Part shown: positions 8,413 through 18,713 of the stretch, piece after piece | How the letters are laid out: every line of letters begins with the position of its first letter | How positions within the stretch are numbered: position 1 is the first letter of the stretch | NCBI RefSeq assembly: GCF_014192915.1 | Contig: NZ_JACHYN010000005.1 | Coordinates: 248,001-312,000 of the forward strand | Origin: Azospirillum sp. OGB3 | GTDB lineage: Bacteria > Pseudomonadota > Alphaproteobacteria > Azospirillales > Azospirillaceae | Direction: 5' to 3' | DNA length: 64,000 nt | The notes under the pieces: model-generated | Databases searched by the model: none | Told to the model about the DNA's origin: nothing | What the model saw: only the letters and a program-made list of their open reading frames with translations | Position numbers and translations under genes: made by a program

Positions 8413-9081
8413 GTGCGTGTTCTGATCGTTGAGGACGACGCGGCGGTCAGCTACTGGATCGGGGCGAAGCTCGGCGGCTCCGGCCATTCCTGCCGCTTCG
8501 CCGGCGACGGCGAGGACGCGCTGCGCCTGCTGCGCGAGGAGGCGTTCGACGTGGTGGTGCTGGACCGCATGCTGCCCAAGCTGGACGGCATGGAGGTGCT
8601 GAGGCGCCTGCAAGGGACCCGCCACCCGCCGGTCCTGGTGCTGTCCGCCCTGGACGAGACGACGGAACGGGTGGCCGGGCTGCGCGCTGGGGCCGACGAC
8701 TATCTGGGCAAGCCCTTCGACTTTGCCGAGCTGCTGGTCAGGCTGGAGCATTTGGCGACCCGCCGCGCCGTCCTGGCTGGGGCCGGCGACGTGCTGGAGG
8801 TCGCCGATCTGGTGATGGACGTCACCCGCCGGCATGTGACCCGGCGCGGCGTGCCCATCGAGCTGACCGACAAGGAGTTCAAGCTCCTGCACATCCTGAT
8901 GAGCAACCCCGGCCGCACCGTGACCCGCAGCATGCTGCTGGAGAAGGCCTGGGGCTACGGCTTCAACCCGCCGACCAATCTGGTGGAGGTCCATGTCTTC
9001 AAGCTGCGGGCGAAGATCGACAAGGATTTCGACCCGCCGCTCCTGAAGACCGTGCGGGCCATCGGCTATGTCCTGGGCTAG
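8413..9081 (+). CDS. OmpR-family response regulator
   Basis: Transcription factor of 222 residues. The receiver domain occupies about residues 1-115, with the acidic pair in VEDDA, the phosphoacceptor Asp51 in VVVLDRMLPKLDGM, and Lys100 in GADDYLGKPFDFAELL. The C-terminal winged-helix domain covers about 125-222, with IELTDKEFKLLHILMSNPGRTVTRSMLLEKAWG and the final KTVRAIGYVL. The start is a GTG at 8413 preceded by GGGAGGGGA. It overlaps the kinase gene by 14 bases. Its place between hmuV and hutX and behind an iron box suggests control of heme or metal genes; the signal is not known. Confidence 0.95.
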   Translation: MRVLIVEDDAAVSYWIGAKLGGSGHSCRFAGDGEDALRLLREEAFDVVVLDRMLPKLDGMEVLRRLQGTRHPPVLVLSALDETTERVAGLRAGADDYLGKPFDFAELLVRLEHLATRRAVLAGAGDVLEVADLVMDVTRRHVTRRGVPIELTDKEFKLLHILMSNPGRTVTRSMLLEKAWGYGFNPPTNLVEVHVFKLRAKIDKDFDPPLLKTVRAIGYVLG

Positions 9082-10534
9082 GCCGCGCGACGCTAGCCCG
9101 TCCTGGGTCCGGAGGGTCCGCCGCCATCTCGACACGCGCAGCTTCCGTCAGGCGATGGCCATCGGCGCGGTCTTCCTGGTGGTGGCCGGCGCCGCCGTGC
9201 TGTGGAGCCGCGCCCTGCTGGTGGAGCTGGTCAACGAGCATGTCGGCGACCTGCTGGAGCGCGACCAGGAAACGCATCGTCTGCACGGCGGATTCGGCGA
9301 CGCCGCCGCCCTGGTCGCGGAGCTGCGCCGCCGTGAGCGCTTCGCCCCGGAGGGCACGCGGCGGCGCATGGTGATCGACCGCGATGGGCGCGTGCTCTAC
9401 GGCGACGAGGCGATGGCGCAACGGCTGCTCGCCGTCGTCGCCTGCGGCGGCCCAGCCCCCTGCGAGACCGGCCGCATCGACCAGCGCGGCGATGGCTGGA
9501 AGGTGCGCGGGATGGTGGTGCGGCTGGGCGACGGCGGGCGCTACGTCAACGCCTACGACCTCCAGCCCATGCTCGACCAGCTCCGCGCCGTGCCGCTGGC
9601 GGCAGGCTGCGGCGTGCTGGTGTTCCTGCTGACCAGCGTCGCATTCGGCATCCGCTTCAGCGCCGGCACGCTGCGCCGGGTGTCGGCCATCACCATGGCG
9701 CTGACTTCCTACGCGGCGGGCGACCGCGACCGCCGCGTCGCCATCACCGGCCCGGACGACGAGTTCGCCCGCCTCGGCCGCGAGATCAACCGCACGCTCG
9801 ACCGCGTGACCCGGCTCGTCGAGGAGGTGTCCAGCGTGTCGAGCAGCATCGCGCACGAGATGCGCACGCCGCTGACCCATCTGCACAACCGGCTGGTCAC
9901 CATCGCCGAGAACTGCCCCGACGACACCCTGCGCCGCGAGCTGGAGGAGGGGATCGAGGAGACGCGGCGCATCCAGCACCTGTTCCGCGCCATCATGCGG
10001 CTGGGCGAGATCGAGACCGGGCGCTGCACCCTGGCGGTGGAGCCGCTGGACGCCAAGGCGCTGCTGGACGAGGTCGCCGAATCCTACCTGCCGCTGGCCG
10101 AGGGGACCGGCACCGTCATCACCGTCGCGGTGGAGCGCGACCTCGATCTGCGCGGCGACCGCACGCTGCTGTTCCAGACCGTCGCCAATCTGGTGGACAA
10201 CGCCCTGAAATACGCGCCGGGCGAGGCGCTGCACTTGTCCGCCGGGCGGCGCGACGGCTGGAACGAGATCACCGTCGCCGACCATGGCCGGGGGCTGGCG
10301 CCCGGCCAGCGCGCGCTCGCCGTGCAGCGCTTCTGCCGGCTCGACCCGTCGGACCGGGTGCCCGGCCATGGGTTGGGCCTCGCGATCGTCGACGCCATCG
10401 CCCGGCTGCACGGCGGCGCCCTGCGGCTGGAAGACAACGGGCCGGGCCTGCGCGCGGTGGTCCGGCTGGAGCGCCGGGGCCGCCCGGTGACTGCCCCCGC
10501 CGTTCCCGGCGCCATCACCGGCATTCTCCATTAA
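9068..10534 (+). CDS. sensor histidine kinase, EnvZ/OmpR-partner type
   Basis: Membrane sensor kinase of 488 residues, partner of the preceding regulator. Transmembrane segments lie at about residues 28-48 and 177-196, enclosing a periplasmic domain of about 130 residues that may read the signal. A HAMP-like linker (about 197-255) is followed by the H-box SSSIAHEMRTPLTH with phosphorylated His263. The ATPase domain has an N-box (ANLVDNALKYAPG), a G1 box (VADHGRGL) and a G2 box (GHGLGLAIV). The periplasmic domain contains two cysteines (VACGGPAPCETG, about residues 126 and 132) that could form a disulfide or bind a ligand. That is inference. Confidence 0.94.
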   Translation: MSWARPRDASPSWVRRVRRHLDTRSFRQAMAIGAVFLVVAGAAVLWSRALLVELVNEHVGDLLERDQETHRLHGGFGDAAALVAELRRRERFAPEGTRRRMVIDRDGRVLYGDEAMAQRLLAVVACGGPAPCETGRIDQRGDGWKVRGMVVRLGDGGRYVNAYDLQPMLDQLRAVPLAAGCGVLVFLLTSVAFGIRFSAGTLRRVSAITMALTSYAAGDRDRRVAITGPDDEFARLGREINRTLDRVTRLVEEVSSVSSSIAHEMRTPLTHLHNRLVTIAENCPDDTLRRELEEGIEETRRIQHLFRAIMRLGEIETGRCTLAVEPLDAKALLDEVAESYLPLAEGTGTVITVAVERDLDLRGDRTLLFQTVANLVDNALKYAPGEALHLSAGRRDGWNEITVADHGRGLAPGQRALAVQRFCRLDPSDRVPGHGLGLAIVDAIARLHGGALRLEDNGPGLRAVVRLERRGRPVTAPAVPGAITGILH

Positions 10535-10572
10535 GCGAAATTAAGCGAAGCGCCGTTGAGCCAATTTGCAAA

Positions 10573-10587
10573 TGCGAACTATTCTCA
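10573..10587. promoter_or_regulatory. putative Fur-type box upstream of hutX
   Basis: TGCGAACTATTCTCA, 12 of 15 to the local consensus, lies 35 bases before the hutX start chosen here and 39 bases after the kinase stop. Its position is the reason for rejecting the upstream in-frame starts at 10556 and 10589. Confidence 0.72.
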
Positions 10588-10621
10588 AATGAGTTCGCAA
10601 CCGACGCTTCGGACCGATTCC

Positions 10622-11179
10622 ATGCCGCACAGCACCCCCACCAGCCCCACCGTTCCCTCTCCCGACACGCTTGCCGCCCTGCGCGAACGGCTCGCCGCCG
10701 CTCCGAATGGCGTGCTGGAGGCGGTCGCGGTGGAAACCGGCGTCAGCCTGATCGCCGTCACCGAATGCCTGCCGGACGGCTTCCGCGCCTTCGCGCCGGG
10801 AGAAACGGCCGAGGCGGCGATGCTCGACATGGCGGAGTGGGGCACGGTCACCGTGCTGGTGCACAGCGCCGACCTCGTTCTGGAGTGCAAGGGGCCGCTG
10901 CCGCGCGGGCAGTTCGGGCGCGGCTTCTACAACCTCGCCGGCGGCAGCCCGATCGGCGGTCACATCCGGCTGGACCGCTGCCGCAGCGTCGGCTTCGTCC
11001 GCCGGCCCTTCATGGGCAGCGCCGACAGCGCCTCCGTCGTCTTCTTCAACGGCGATGGGGAGGCGATGTTCAAGGTCTTCGTCGGGCGCGACGCCGCCCG
11101 GCAGCTTCTCCCCGATCAGGTGGAGCGGTTCGAGGCACTGAAGGCGCGCCTGTGCGGGGCGCCGCTCCGCACCGACTGA
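10622..11179 (+). CDS. hutX: heme utilization cytosolic carrier protein, HutX/HuvX family
   Basis: Cytoplasmic heme carrier or storage protein of 185 residues, family size about 160-185. The HutX pattern is clear: LDMAEWGTVTVLVHSADLVLECKG, LPRGQFGRGFYNLAG, GGHIRLDRCRSVGFVRRPFMG and SASVVFFNGDGEAMFKVFVGRD. An N-terminal segment (LAALRERLAAAPNGVLEAVA) precedes the heme-binding fold. I chose the ATG at 10622 because the earlier ATG at 10589 sits against the Fur-type box; no strong ribosome site is present for either. It lies between the two-component pair and the heme receptor, with its own iron box. Confidence 0.92.
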   Translation: MPHSTPTSPTVPSPDTLAALRERLAAAPNGVLEAVAVETGVSLIAVTECLPDGFRAFAPGETAEAAMLDMAEWGTVTVLVHSADLVLECKGPLPRGQFGRGFYNLAGGSPIGGHIRLDRCRSVGFVRRPFMGSADSASVVFFNGDGEAMFKVFVGRDAARQLLPDQVERFEALKARLCGAPLRTD

Positions 11180-11209
11180 GCCAGCGCCGGGCGGCTTCAG
11201 CCCATCAAT

Positions 11210-11224
11210 TGCGAATAAGACGCA
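11210..11224. promoter_or_regulatory. putative Fur-type box upstream of the heme receptor
   Basis: TGCGAATAAGACGCA, 12 of 15 to the local consensus, is the centre of a perfect inverted repeat TTGCG N7 CGCAA (11209-11225). It lies about 55 bases before the receptor ATG at 11279. Confidence 0.7.
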
Positions 11225-11278
11225 ATCGCATTTCTATAAAAACAACACGCCAGAAAAACCTCGTGCAGAGAGACAGAG

Positions 11279-13609
11279 ATGATCGTGCCACCTGTGTCCC
11301 ACCGCCCTGCCCTCCCACCGTCCCGCTCCCGCCTGCGCGCGGCGCTGTGGCTGTCGGCCTCCGCCCTGACTTTGCTGGCCCCCGCCGCGCAAGCGCAGCA
11401 GCAGACTCAGCAGGCCACCGGCCAGACCGCCACCCAAACCGCGCAGGCGACCACCTCACCGCCACCGACCATCCTCGACGCGGTGACGGTCTATGGCGAG
11501 CGCGGCCTGCGCAGCGTGGGCGAGAACACGGGCACGGTGTCGGTCATCCCCGATTACGAGCTTGAGAAGCGCGGCGTCCACCGCCTCCAGGACCTGCCGC
11601 GCTACGAACCCGGCGTAACGGTCAGCAACTCCCCGTCCCGCGCCGGGGCCGGCGGCTTCACCATCCGCGGCATCAGCAACAACCGCATCCTGATGCAGGT
11701 CGACGGCACGCGCCTGCCGGAATCGCCGGCCTCCGCAGCCCCCTCCGCCGGCTACAACCGCGACGTGGTCGATCTGGACTCGGTCAAACAGGTGGAGATT
11801 GTGCGCGGCCCGGCCTCGGCGCTCTACGGCTCGGACGCGCTGGGCGGCGTGGTGACCTATGTGACCAAGGACCCGGCCGACTATCTGCGGCCCGGCCGCG
11901 ACAGCTTCGTCTCGCTGAAGACGACCTACGACAGCGTCGATTCCAGCCTGTCGGAGACCGGCACGGGGGTGCTGCGCTCCGGCGACTTCTCCCTGCTCGG
12001 CATCTACACGCGCCGCGACGGGGAAGAGTACAAGTCCAAGGACAAGGCCTACCGCAACCCGCAGGACTATGAGGGCAACAACGGCCTCGCCAAGCTGGTC
12101 TGGGACCATGGGCCGGACAAGGTGACGCTGACCGGCGAGTATTTCCACCGCAGCACCGACACGACGCTGCGCAACGACGTCGGCGGCAGCGCCAGCTACA
12201 TCTTCTCCATGGCGCCGATGCGGATGACGCGCGGCGCCTTCACCGGCTCCACCGCCGACGACACGGCGACCCGCTGGCGCGTCAGCCTGGAGCACGCGCA
12301 CGACGCGCCGATCGGCTTCATCGACCACATCGACTGGCGCCTCTACGGCACCCAGTTCGACCGCGAGGAGAAGCGCACCCGCAACGCCCGCGTCGCCACC
12401 TCCACCAGCCCGCTGTTCACCGCCGGCACCGGCCTGCGGGAATCCACCAGCAACGAATCCAAGCAGACGATCGTCGGCGGGGCCGTCAACCTGCGCTCCG
12501 ACACCCAGTTCTTCGGGCTGCGCAACAGCATCTCCTACGGCATTGGCGTCGATTCCATCCGCACCGAGCGGATGCGCGACGTGACTCTGACCAACCTCGC
12601 GACCGGGGCCACCGCGAAGAGCTACAACGGCGATACCTACCCCAGCCGCACCTTCCCCAACACCGACACGCTCATGGCCTCGGCCTATGTGCAGGACGAG
12701 ATCACCATCGACCGGCTGCGGCTGGTGCCGGCGCTGCGGCTCGACTATTACCGGATGGACCCGGACAAGGACGCCGCCTACTTCGCCGCCCGGCCCTCCA
12801 CCCAGCCGGAGACGCTGGACAAGCTGGCACTGTCGCCGAAGTTCGGCGCGACCTACGACCTGACCAAGGAATACGCGCTGTTCGGCCAGTACGCGCACGG
12901 CTTCCGCGCGCCGCCCTACGACGACGCCAACCTCGGCTTCTCCAACCCGACCTACGGCTACGAGGTGCTGCCCAACGCCGACCTCAAGCCGGAGAGCAGC
13001 GACGGCGTCGAGGCCGGCCTGCGCGGCAAGTTCGGCGACGGGTCGAGCTTCCAGGTCTCCAGCTTCTACAACCGCTACAGCGATTTCATCCTGCAGAGGG
13101 CGGTCGGCACCGGCAGCGGCGGCATCCTGCGCTATCAGGCGCAGAACGTCTCGAAGGTCGAGATCTTCGGCGCCGAGGGCAAGGGCGAGTGGCGGTTCCA
13201 GCCGGGCTGGGCGCTGTTCGGCGCGGCCGCCTTCGCCCGCGGCTTCGACATCGACGCCGGCACCGCCATCGACGAGGTGGCGCCCTTCACCGTCAACGCC
13301 GGCCTGTCCTACACCGCGCCCGACGACGTCTGGGGCGCGCAGGTTGCCGCCACCCATGTGATGGCGAAGACGGCGAGCGATGTGAGCAACCCGACCTACC
13401 TGAAGGCCCCGGCCTACACCACGGTGGATCTGGCCGCCTACGTCAACCCGACGGAAAACATCAGCCTCGGCACCTCGGTCAACAACCTGTTCAACCAGGG
13501 CTATTACAACTACGTCAACGTCGTCGGCGTCAGCGAGACCTCGCCCGACCGCCGCCGCTATCTGGAGGCCGGCCGCTCCTTCCTGGTGCACGCCACGCTG
13601 AAATGGTGA
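11279..13609 (+). CDS. TonB-dependent heme/hemoglobin receptor, HmuR-like
   Basis: Outer-membrane receptor of 776 residues. A signal peptide ends near residue 40 (APAAQAQ), then a glutamine/threonine-rich linker and a TonB-box-like ILDAVTVYG. The plug domain has GVHRLQDLPRYEPGVTV, FTIRGISNNRILMQVDGTRLP and VEIVRGPASALYGSDALGGVVTYVTKDP. The barrel carries the FRAPPYDDANLGFSNPTYGY and NADLKPE motifs of the hemoglobin/transferrin/lactoferrin receptor family, and ends in LKW with a terminal aromatic residue for barrel assembly. As the last gene of the heme locus, with its own iron box, it would move heme into the periplasm for HmuT. Confidence 0.92.
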   Translation: MIVPPVSHRPALPPSRSRLRAALWLSASALTLLAPAAQAQQQTQQATGQTATQTAQATTSPPPTILDAVTVYGERGLRSVGENTGTVSVIPDYELEKRGVHRLQDLPRYEPGVTVSNSPSRAGAGGFTIRGISNNRILMQVDGTRLPESPASAAPSAGYNRDVVDLDSVKQVEIVRGPASALYGSDALGGVVTYVTKDPADYLRPGRDSFVSLKTTYDSVDSSLSETGTGVLRSGDFSLLGIYTRRDGEEYKSKDKAYRNPQDYEGNNGLAKLVWDHGPDKVTLTGEYFHRSTDTTLRNDVGGSASYIFSMAPMRMTRGAFTGSTADDTATRWRVSLEHAHDAPIGFIDHIDWRLYGTQFDREEKRTRNARVATSTSPLFTAGTGLRESTSNESKQTIVGGAVNLRSDTQFFGLRNSISYGIGVDSIRTERMRDVTLTNLATGATAKSYNGDTYPSRTFPNTDTLMASAYVQDEITIDRLRLVPALRLDYYRMDPDKDAAYFAARPSTQPETLDKLALSPKFGATYDLTKEYALFGQYAHGFRAPPYDDANLGFSNPTYGYEVLPNADLKPESSDGVEAGLRGKFGDGSSFQVSSFYNRYSDFILQRAVGTGSGGILRYQAQNVSKVEIFGAEGKGEWRFQPGWALFGAAAFARGFDIDAGTAIDEVAPFTVNAGLSYTAPDDVWGAQVAATHVMAKTASDVSNPTYLKAPAYTTVDLAAYVNPTENISLGTSVNNLFNQGYYNYVNVVGVSETSPDRRRYLEAGRSFLVHATLKW

Positions 13610-13623
13610 CGCCTTGATCCCGT

Positions 13624-13654
13624 TGAGCCGCGCCGCAGGCGCCGGAGCGGCTCA
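13624..13654. terminator. hairpin between convergent genes
   Basis: TGAGCCGC at 13624-13631 pairs with GCGGCTCA at 13647-13654, just after the receptor stop and overlapping the stop of the opposing gene. The loop region holds a further GGCGCC palindrome. There is no T-run; a bidirectional terminator role is inferred from the convergent position. Confidence 0.45.
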
Positions 13655-14773
13655 TGACATCTGGCTGATGGCCTTGCGGAAGCGCGCCAGCGACAGGCTG
13701 AACAAGGCCACGCCGATCCCGATCAGCGCCAGGAATTGCGGCCAGACCACGTCGAGGCCGGCGCCGCGGTACAGGATGGCCTGGGCCAGCGCGACGAAGT
13801 GCGTCGTCGGCGCGGCGAGCATCACGTCCTGAACGAGGGCGGGCATGCTCTCGCGCGGCGTCATGCCCCCCGACAGCATCTGCAGCGGCACCATCACCAG
13901 GATCATCAGCATGCCGAACTGCGGCATGCTGCGGGCCACCGTCCCCAGGAAGACGCCCATCGACGTGGTGGCGAACAGGTGCAGGGCGGCCCCGGCCAGG
14001 AACAGGGCGACGGACCCGCCGATGGGAACCGCCAGCAGCCCCTGGACGACGAAGACCAGCGAAAAGGCGCAGGCGGCGAGCACGACCAGCGCCATCGACC
14101 AGATCTTGCCGACGACGATCTCGGCGGGGGTGACCGGCATCACCAGCAGATGCTCGATGGTGCCGTGCTCGCGCTCCCGGATCAGGGCGGCGCCGGTCAG
14201 GATGATCGACAGCATCGTGACCTGGTTGATGACCTCGATCACCGACCCGAACCAACCCTTGTTCATCTCGGGATTGAAGCGGGCCCGCAGGGCGAGGTCG
14301 ACCGGGAGGGTCTGCTCCCCCCGGTAGCGCTGCACGAAGGCGCCGACCTCCCCGCTGACGATCTGCTGGATGTAGCCGCTCCCCGAAAAGGCCTGGGTCA
14401 TCCGGGTCGCATCCACATTGAGCTGGATCGCCGGTTGGCGCCCGGCGAGGACGTCGCGCTGGAAGTCGGGCGGAATGTCGAGCGCGAAGGTGTCGAGCCC
14501 GGCGTCCATGCGGGCGTCCATCTCGGCGGGCGTGATCAGGACCGGCGGCAGGAAATAGGGCGGATAGAAGGCCCCGGCGATGCGGGCCGACAGCGGCGAG
14601 CGGTCCTCGTCGACGATGGCGATGGCCGCCTTGTTCAGCGTCTCGGGGATGGCGGTGGCCGCCGTGTAGATCGCCAGAGTGAAGGAGTAGGCGATGAGGG
14701 CCAGAAGCATCGGGTCGCGGGCGAGGCTGCGCAGTTCCTTGATGCCGAGGTTCAGGACGTTGGACGCCTGCAT
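13652..14773 (-). CDS. ABC-2 type permease, YhhJ-like
   Basis: Inner-membrane ABC-2 permease of 373 residues, the same length as E. coli YhhJ. One hydrophobic segment lies near the N-terminus (about residues 20-43). A periplasmic loop follows (about 45-175, with IAIVDEDRSPLSARI and LDTFALDIPPDFQRDVLAGRQP). The C-terminal half has five membrane segments, including REREHGTIEHLLVMPVTPAEIVVGKIWS, the conserved ABC-2 motif. It starts four bases after the large ATPase/permease gene, making it the third gene of a yhiI-rbbA-yhhJ-type operon. The exported substrate is unknown. Confidence 0.9.
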   Translation of the reverse strand: MQASNVLNLGIKELRSLARDPMLLALIAYSFTLAIYTAATAIPETLNKAAIAIVDEDRSPLSARIAGAFYPPYFLPPVLITPAEMDARMDAGLDTFALDIPPDFQRDVLAGRQPAIQLNVDATRMTQAFSGSGYIQQIVSGEVGAFVQRYRGEQTLPVDLALRARFNPEMNKGWFGSVIEVINQVTMLSIILTGAALIREREHGTIEHLLVMPVTPAEIVVGKIWSMALVVLAACAFSLVFVVQGLLAVPIGGSVALFLAGAALHLFATTSMGVFLGTVARSMPQFGMLMILVMVPLQMLSGGMTPRESMPALVQDVMLAAPTTHFVALAQAILYRGAGLDVVWPQFLALIGIGVALFSLSLARFRKAISQMS

Positions 14774-14776
14774 GGC

Positions 14777-17518
14777 TCAGGTCTCCTGCTTCTTCAGCAG
14801 CAGCGCGCTCACCCCGATCAGGACCGGCGCGGCGATCAGCAGCGCGGCGAAGGCGGCGTGCAGGTCCCCGAAGCCCAGGGCCTTCGAAAAGACCCCGCGC
14901 GAGATGGTCAGGAAATGGGTAGTCGGGTAGACCTCCCCGATGAGGGCCGCGGCGCCCCCCAGGGAGGAAACCGGATCGATCATGCCGGAATATTGGGTCG
15001 CCGGGATCAGCGTCGCGATGGCGGTGCCGAAGACGGCGGCGATCTGGCTGCGCATGAAGCTGGACATCAGGAGCCCCATGGCCGTCGCCGAGAAGCTGTA
15101 GAGCAGGGCGCCGGCGGCGAGGGCCAGAACATTCCCGGTCAGCGGCACACCGAAGACGGTGACCGCCAGCGCCGCCATCAGAAGCAGGTTGAGCATGGCC
15201 AGCCCGATATAGGGCAGTTGCTTGCCGAGCAGGAACTCCAGCTTGGTGACCGGCGTGACGTAGAGGTTGATGATCGAGCCGAGTTCCTTCTCCCGCACGA
15301 CGCTGAGCGCGGCCAGCATCGCCGGGATCAGCAGCAGCAGGATCGGGATGACCGCCGGCACGATGGCCTTCAGGCTCTCGACGTCCGGGTTGTAGCGGAA
15401 GCGAGTCTCGATGGTGGCGAGGCCGGGCGTGTCGGCCCGCGAGGCCAGCCATTGGCGGTGCATGCCCTCGACGTAGCCGTTGACCGTCTCGGCCCGCGTC
15501 GGCATGGAACCGTCGATCCACGCGCCGATCTGGACGCGGCGCCCGCGGGCGACGTCGCGGCCGAAGCCCGGCGGGATCTCCAGCGCCAGGGAAAGCTCGC
15601 CCGCCCGCATGCGCCGGTCGAGATCCTCGTAGTCGATGATCGGCGCCCGTTCGACGAAGTAGCGGGAGCCGGCGAGGTTGAGCGTGTAGTCGCGGCTGAC
15701 CGTCGTCTGGTCCCGGTCCAGCACCGCAAAGGACAGGTCCTCGACATCCATGTTGATGCCGTAGCCCATGATGACCATCAGCAGGAGGCTGCCGATGAGC
15801 GCCAGCGTCGCCCGGATGGGATCGCGCCGCAGCTCCAGCGCCTCCAGGAGCGTGTAGCTGAGCATCCGCCGCGGGTTGAAGAAGCGGCGTTCCGCAGGGT
15901 TTCCGCAAGGGGTCGCGGCGGGCGGCGGGACCGGGCGGCGTTGGTCCGCCACCGTCACCGCGTCGCCATCCCCGCGCTCCGCTACCGCCTCCTTCAGATA
16001 ACCGATAAAGGCCTCCTCCAGCGTCGCGGCGCCCCGCTTCGCGACAAGCGCCGCCGGCGTGTCGCTGACCAGCACGCGGCCGGCGTGCATCAGCGAGATG
16101 CGGTCGCAGCGTTCGGCCTCGTTCATGAAATGCGTCGAGATGAAGATCGTCACCCGGTCGCGGCGCGCCAGCCCGATCATGATCTCCCAGAAGGCGTCGC
16201 GCGCGATCGGGTCGACGCCCGACGTCGGCTCGTCCAGGATCAGCAGGGCCGGCTCGTGGACCATCGCGACGGCGAGAGAGAGGCGCTGGCGCCGGCCGAG
16301 CGGCAGCGTGTTCGGCAGCGTCTCCATCGCGTCGGCCAGGCCGAAGCGCTCCGCCACCGCCGCGATCCGGCCGGGAAGAACGTCCTCGGGCACCTGGAAC
16401 AGGCGGGCGTGCAGTTCCAGGTTCTGCCGGATGGTCAGCTCCGAGTAGAGCGAGAAGGCCTGCGACATGTAGCCGACGCGCCGCCGCGTCGCGATGTTGC
16501 CGGCGTCCACCGGCTCCCCGAACAGCCGGGCCTCACCCTCGCTCGGCGGGAGCAGGCCGGTCAGCATCTTCATCGTCGTCGTCTTGCCGCAGCCGTTGGA
16601 GCCGAGGAAGCCGAAGATCTCGCCGCGCGGGATGCGGAAGCTGACATGGTCGACCGCCACGAAGTCGCCGAAGCGCATGGTCAGGCCCTTCGCCTCGATG
16701 GCGATGTCATTCCCGTCCTCCGTGCGCGGCACGATCGTCACGGCCCTATGGCCGCGGCGCTTCTCCTCGGGCATCAGCGCGACGAAGGCCGCCTCCAGCG
16801 TCGCGGTTCCGGTGCGCTCCAGCAGGTCCCGCGGGCTGCCGGTGGCCAGCACGCGCCCCCCGTCCATCGCGACGAGCCAGTCGAAGCGCGCCGCCTCCTC
16901 CATGTAGGCGGTGGCCACCACCACGCTCATGCCGGGCCGGTCCGCCCGGATGCGGTCGATCAGCTCCCAGAACTGCCGCCGCGAGAGCGGGTCGACGCCG
17001 GTGGTCGGCTCATCAAGGATCAGCAGGTCCGGATCGTGGATGAGCGCGCAGCACAGGCCGAGCTTCTGCTTCATGCCGCCGGACAGCTTGCCGGCGGGCC
17101 GGTCGAGGAACGGCGCGAGGCCGGTGCTCCGCGTCAGGTCGACGATGCGCCTCTGGCGCTCGGCCCCGCCCTGGCCGAACAGCCGCCCGAAGAAACCGAG
17201 ATTTTCGGCAACCGACAGCGTCGGGTAGAGGTTCCTGCCGAGGCCCTGCGGCATGTAGGCGATGCGCGGGCACACGGAACGCCGGTGGCCCGCCAGCGCC
17301 ATGCTGCCCCCCAGCACCTCGACCGTCCCCTCCTGCAGGGCGCGCGCCCCCGACATCAGCGACAGCAGGCTCGACTTGCCGACGCCGTCGGGGCCGATCA
17401 GTCCCACGACGCACCCCGCCGGGACGTCGAGGCTGATCGCGTCGATCGCCCGGACCTTTCCGTACACCAGACCGACGTCCCTCAGACGCACAACGGGTGA
17501 TGCGGCGGCGTCGCTCAT
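14777..17518 (-). CDS. rbbA: fused double-ATPase/ABC-2 permease, RbbA/YhiH-like
   Basis: Protein of 913 residues, close to the roughly 911 of E. coli RbbA. It carries two ABC ATPase domains followed by an ABC-2 membrane domain. The first ATPase (about 10-240) has [20 protein letters not shown] and [17 protein letters not shown]. The second (about 270-500) has [42 protein letters not shown]; its signature motif is degenerate (LPLGRRQR in place of LSGGQ). The membrane part (about 550-913) has RREPI-like start residues and [29 protein letters not shown]. The ATG at 17518 overlaps the adaptor stop as ATGA. RbbA was first described as ribosome-associated, but here the context is membrane export. 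Confidence 0.9.
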   Translation of the reverse strand: MSDAAASPVVRLRDVGLVYGKVRAIDAISLDVPAGCVVGLIGPDGVGKSSLLSLMSGARALQEGTVEVLGGSMALAGHRRSVCPRIAYMPQGLGRNLYPTLSVAENLGFFGRLFGQGGAERQRRIVDLTRSTGLAPFLDRPAGKLSGGMKQKLGLCCALIHDPDLLILDEPTTGVDPLSRRQFWELIDRIRADRPGMSVVVATAYMEEAARFDWLVAMDGGRVLATGSPRDLLERTGTATLEAAFVALMPEEKRRGHRAVTIVPRTEDGNDIAIEAKGLTMRFGDFVAVDHVSFRIPRGEIFGFLGSNGCGKTTTMKMLTGLLPPSEGEARLFGEPVDAGNIATRRRVGYMSQAFSLYSELTIRQNLELHARLFQVPEDVLPGRIAAVAERFGLADAMETLPNTLPLGRRQRLSLAVAMVHEPALLILDEPTSGVDPIARDAFWEIMIGLARRDRVTIFISTHFMNEAERCDRISLMHAGRVLVSDTPAALVAKRGAATLEEAFIGYLKEAVAERGDGDAVTVADQRRPVPPPAATPCGNPAERRFFNPRRMLSYTLLEALELRRDPIRATLALIGSLLLMVIMGYGINMDVEDLSFAVLDRDQTTVSRDYTLNLAGSRYFVERAPIIDYEDLDRRMRAGELSLALEIPPGFGRDVARGRRVQIGAWIDGSMPTRAETVNGYVEGMHRQWLASRADTPGLATIETRFRYNPDVESLKAIVPAVIPILLLLIPAMLAALSVVREKELGSIINLYVTPVTKLEFLLGKQLPYIGLAMLNLLLMAALAVTVFGVPLTGNVLALAAGALLYSFSATAMGLLMSSFMRSQIAAVFGTAIATLIPATQYSGMIDPVSSLGGAAALIGEVYPTTHFLTISRGVFSKALGFGDLHAAFAALLIAAPVLIGVSALLLKKQET

Positions 17519-18585
17519 GGCACGAGGTTTTGCAGGTTGGCCGGCCATTCGGCGTCCGGATCGATCCGCACATAGGCCACCCCCGGCAAGCCGGTCTTCA
17601 CGTCGCGGATGTATTTCTTAAGCAAGGGGGGCGGGATCTGCGCCTTGATCCGGAACATCAGCTTCTGGCGTTCGCTGGCCGTCTCCACGGTCTTCGGGGT
17701 GAACTGGGCCACGTCGGCCACGAAGGTGGCCTTGGCAGGAACGACGTATTGCGGGAAGGCGTCGAGGGCGATCCGCACCTCGGTGCCGATCCTCACCCGC
17801 CCGGCGGCCTCCGTAGGCAGGAAGAAGGTCATGTAGACGTCGCTGAGATCGACCATGTTCAGCACCCGGCCACCGGCGCCGAGCACCTCGCCCGGCTGCG
17901 CCACCCGGAACTGCACCCGGCCGTCGCGCGGCGACCGCAGTGTGCTGTCCCGGATGTCGGCCTCGATGCGCTCGATGGTGGCCGCGGCGGCCTCGACCGC
18001 CGCCTGGGCGTTGACGACCTGGGCCTCGGCGGTGGCGATGGCGGCGTCGGCCGCGGCGACCTGGGCCTTGGCGGCACTGACGGCGGCGTTCGCGCTTTCG
18101 AAGCGGGCGCGGTCGGTGTCGAGCACCTGCCGCGACGTCGTGCCGCGCGCCTCCAGCTCCTCCGACCGGGCGAGCTGCTTCTGGGCGACGTCCCGCTCGG
18201 CTTCGCGCTGGGCCACCAGGGACAGCGCCGACTGGCGTTCGGCCTGACGCTGGAGCACCTGATGGCGGGCGGTCTCGACGCCGATCACCGCCTGCTGCTT
18301 CTGCGCCTCGGCCTGCTTGGCCTGGGCCTGGAGCACATCGGTGTCCATCCGGGCGAGCACCTGCCCGGCGGTGACGAAATCGCCCTCGTCGACCAGGATA
18401 TCTTCGACTCGCCCGGCGGTTTTCGTGGCGATGTCGATCTCGACCGCCTCGATCCGGCCGTTGCCGCTGGCCAGACCGGCGGGCAGCCCCCTGGGTTGCA
18501 GGAACAGCCACGCCCCGTAGAGGACCACGACGATGGACAGCGCGGCTGCGGCCTTGAGCAGCCACCGGCTTGGCTTCTTCATCAT
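17515..18585 (-). CDS. HlyD-family periplasmic adaptor, YhiI-like
   Basis: Membrane fusion protein of 356 residues linking an inner-membrane exporter to an outer-membrane channel. An N-terminal anchor lies at about residues 9-26 ([21 protein letters not shown]). A biotinyl-lipoyl half follows ([31 protein letters not shown]). A long alpha-helical hairpin of about 100-190 is rich in Ala, Gln, Glu and Arg. The second lipoyl half and beta barrel ([35 protein letters not shown]) complete the fold. Possible starts are the ATGs at 18597, 18585 and 18582; I use 18585. The stop overlaps the rbbA-like ATG. Confidence 0.9.
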   Translation of the reverse strand: MMKKPSRWLLKAAAALSIVVVLYGAWLFLQPRGLPAGLASGNGRIEAVEIDIATKTAGRVEDILVDEGDFVTAGQVLARMDTDVLQAQAKQAEAQKQQAVIGVETARHQVLQRQAERQSALSLVAQREAERDVAQKQLARSEELEARGTTSRQVLDTDRARFESANAAVSAAKAQVAAADAAIATAEAQVVNAQAAVEAAAATIERIEADIRDSTLRSPRDGRVQFRVAQPGEVLGAGGRVLNMVDLSDVYMTFFLPTEAAGRVRIGTEVRIALDAFPQYVVPAKATFVADVAQFTPKTVETASERQKLMFRIKAQIPPPLLKKYIRDVKTGLPGVAYVRIDPDAEWPANLQNLVP

Positions 18586-18713
18586 CCACCAATCCATTCG
18601 CCTGCAGGCAACGCCTTCAAGGACATTCAGCCTATCAGGCCACCCGCGTCGCGCCACCGGCTTTTGCAGCCTGACGTGGAAAGCGCTGCTTTTCGCCGCA
18701 TCGGCATGTCCGC

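Noticed and set aside
13736-17500. Open reading frame of about 1250 codons on the + strand
   Set aside because: It is antisense to the rbbA/yhhJ-like genes, has Arg/His/Gln/Asp-rich low-complexity translation typical of GC-rich shadow frames and no family features.
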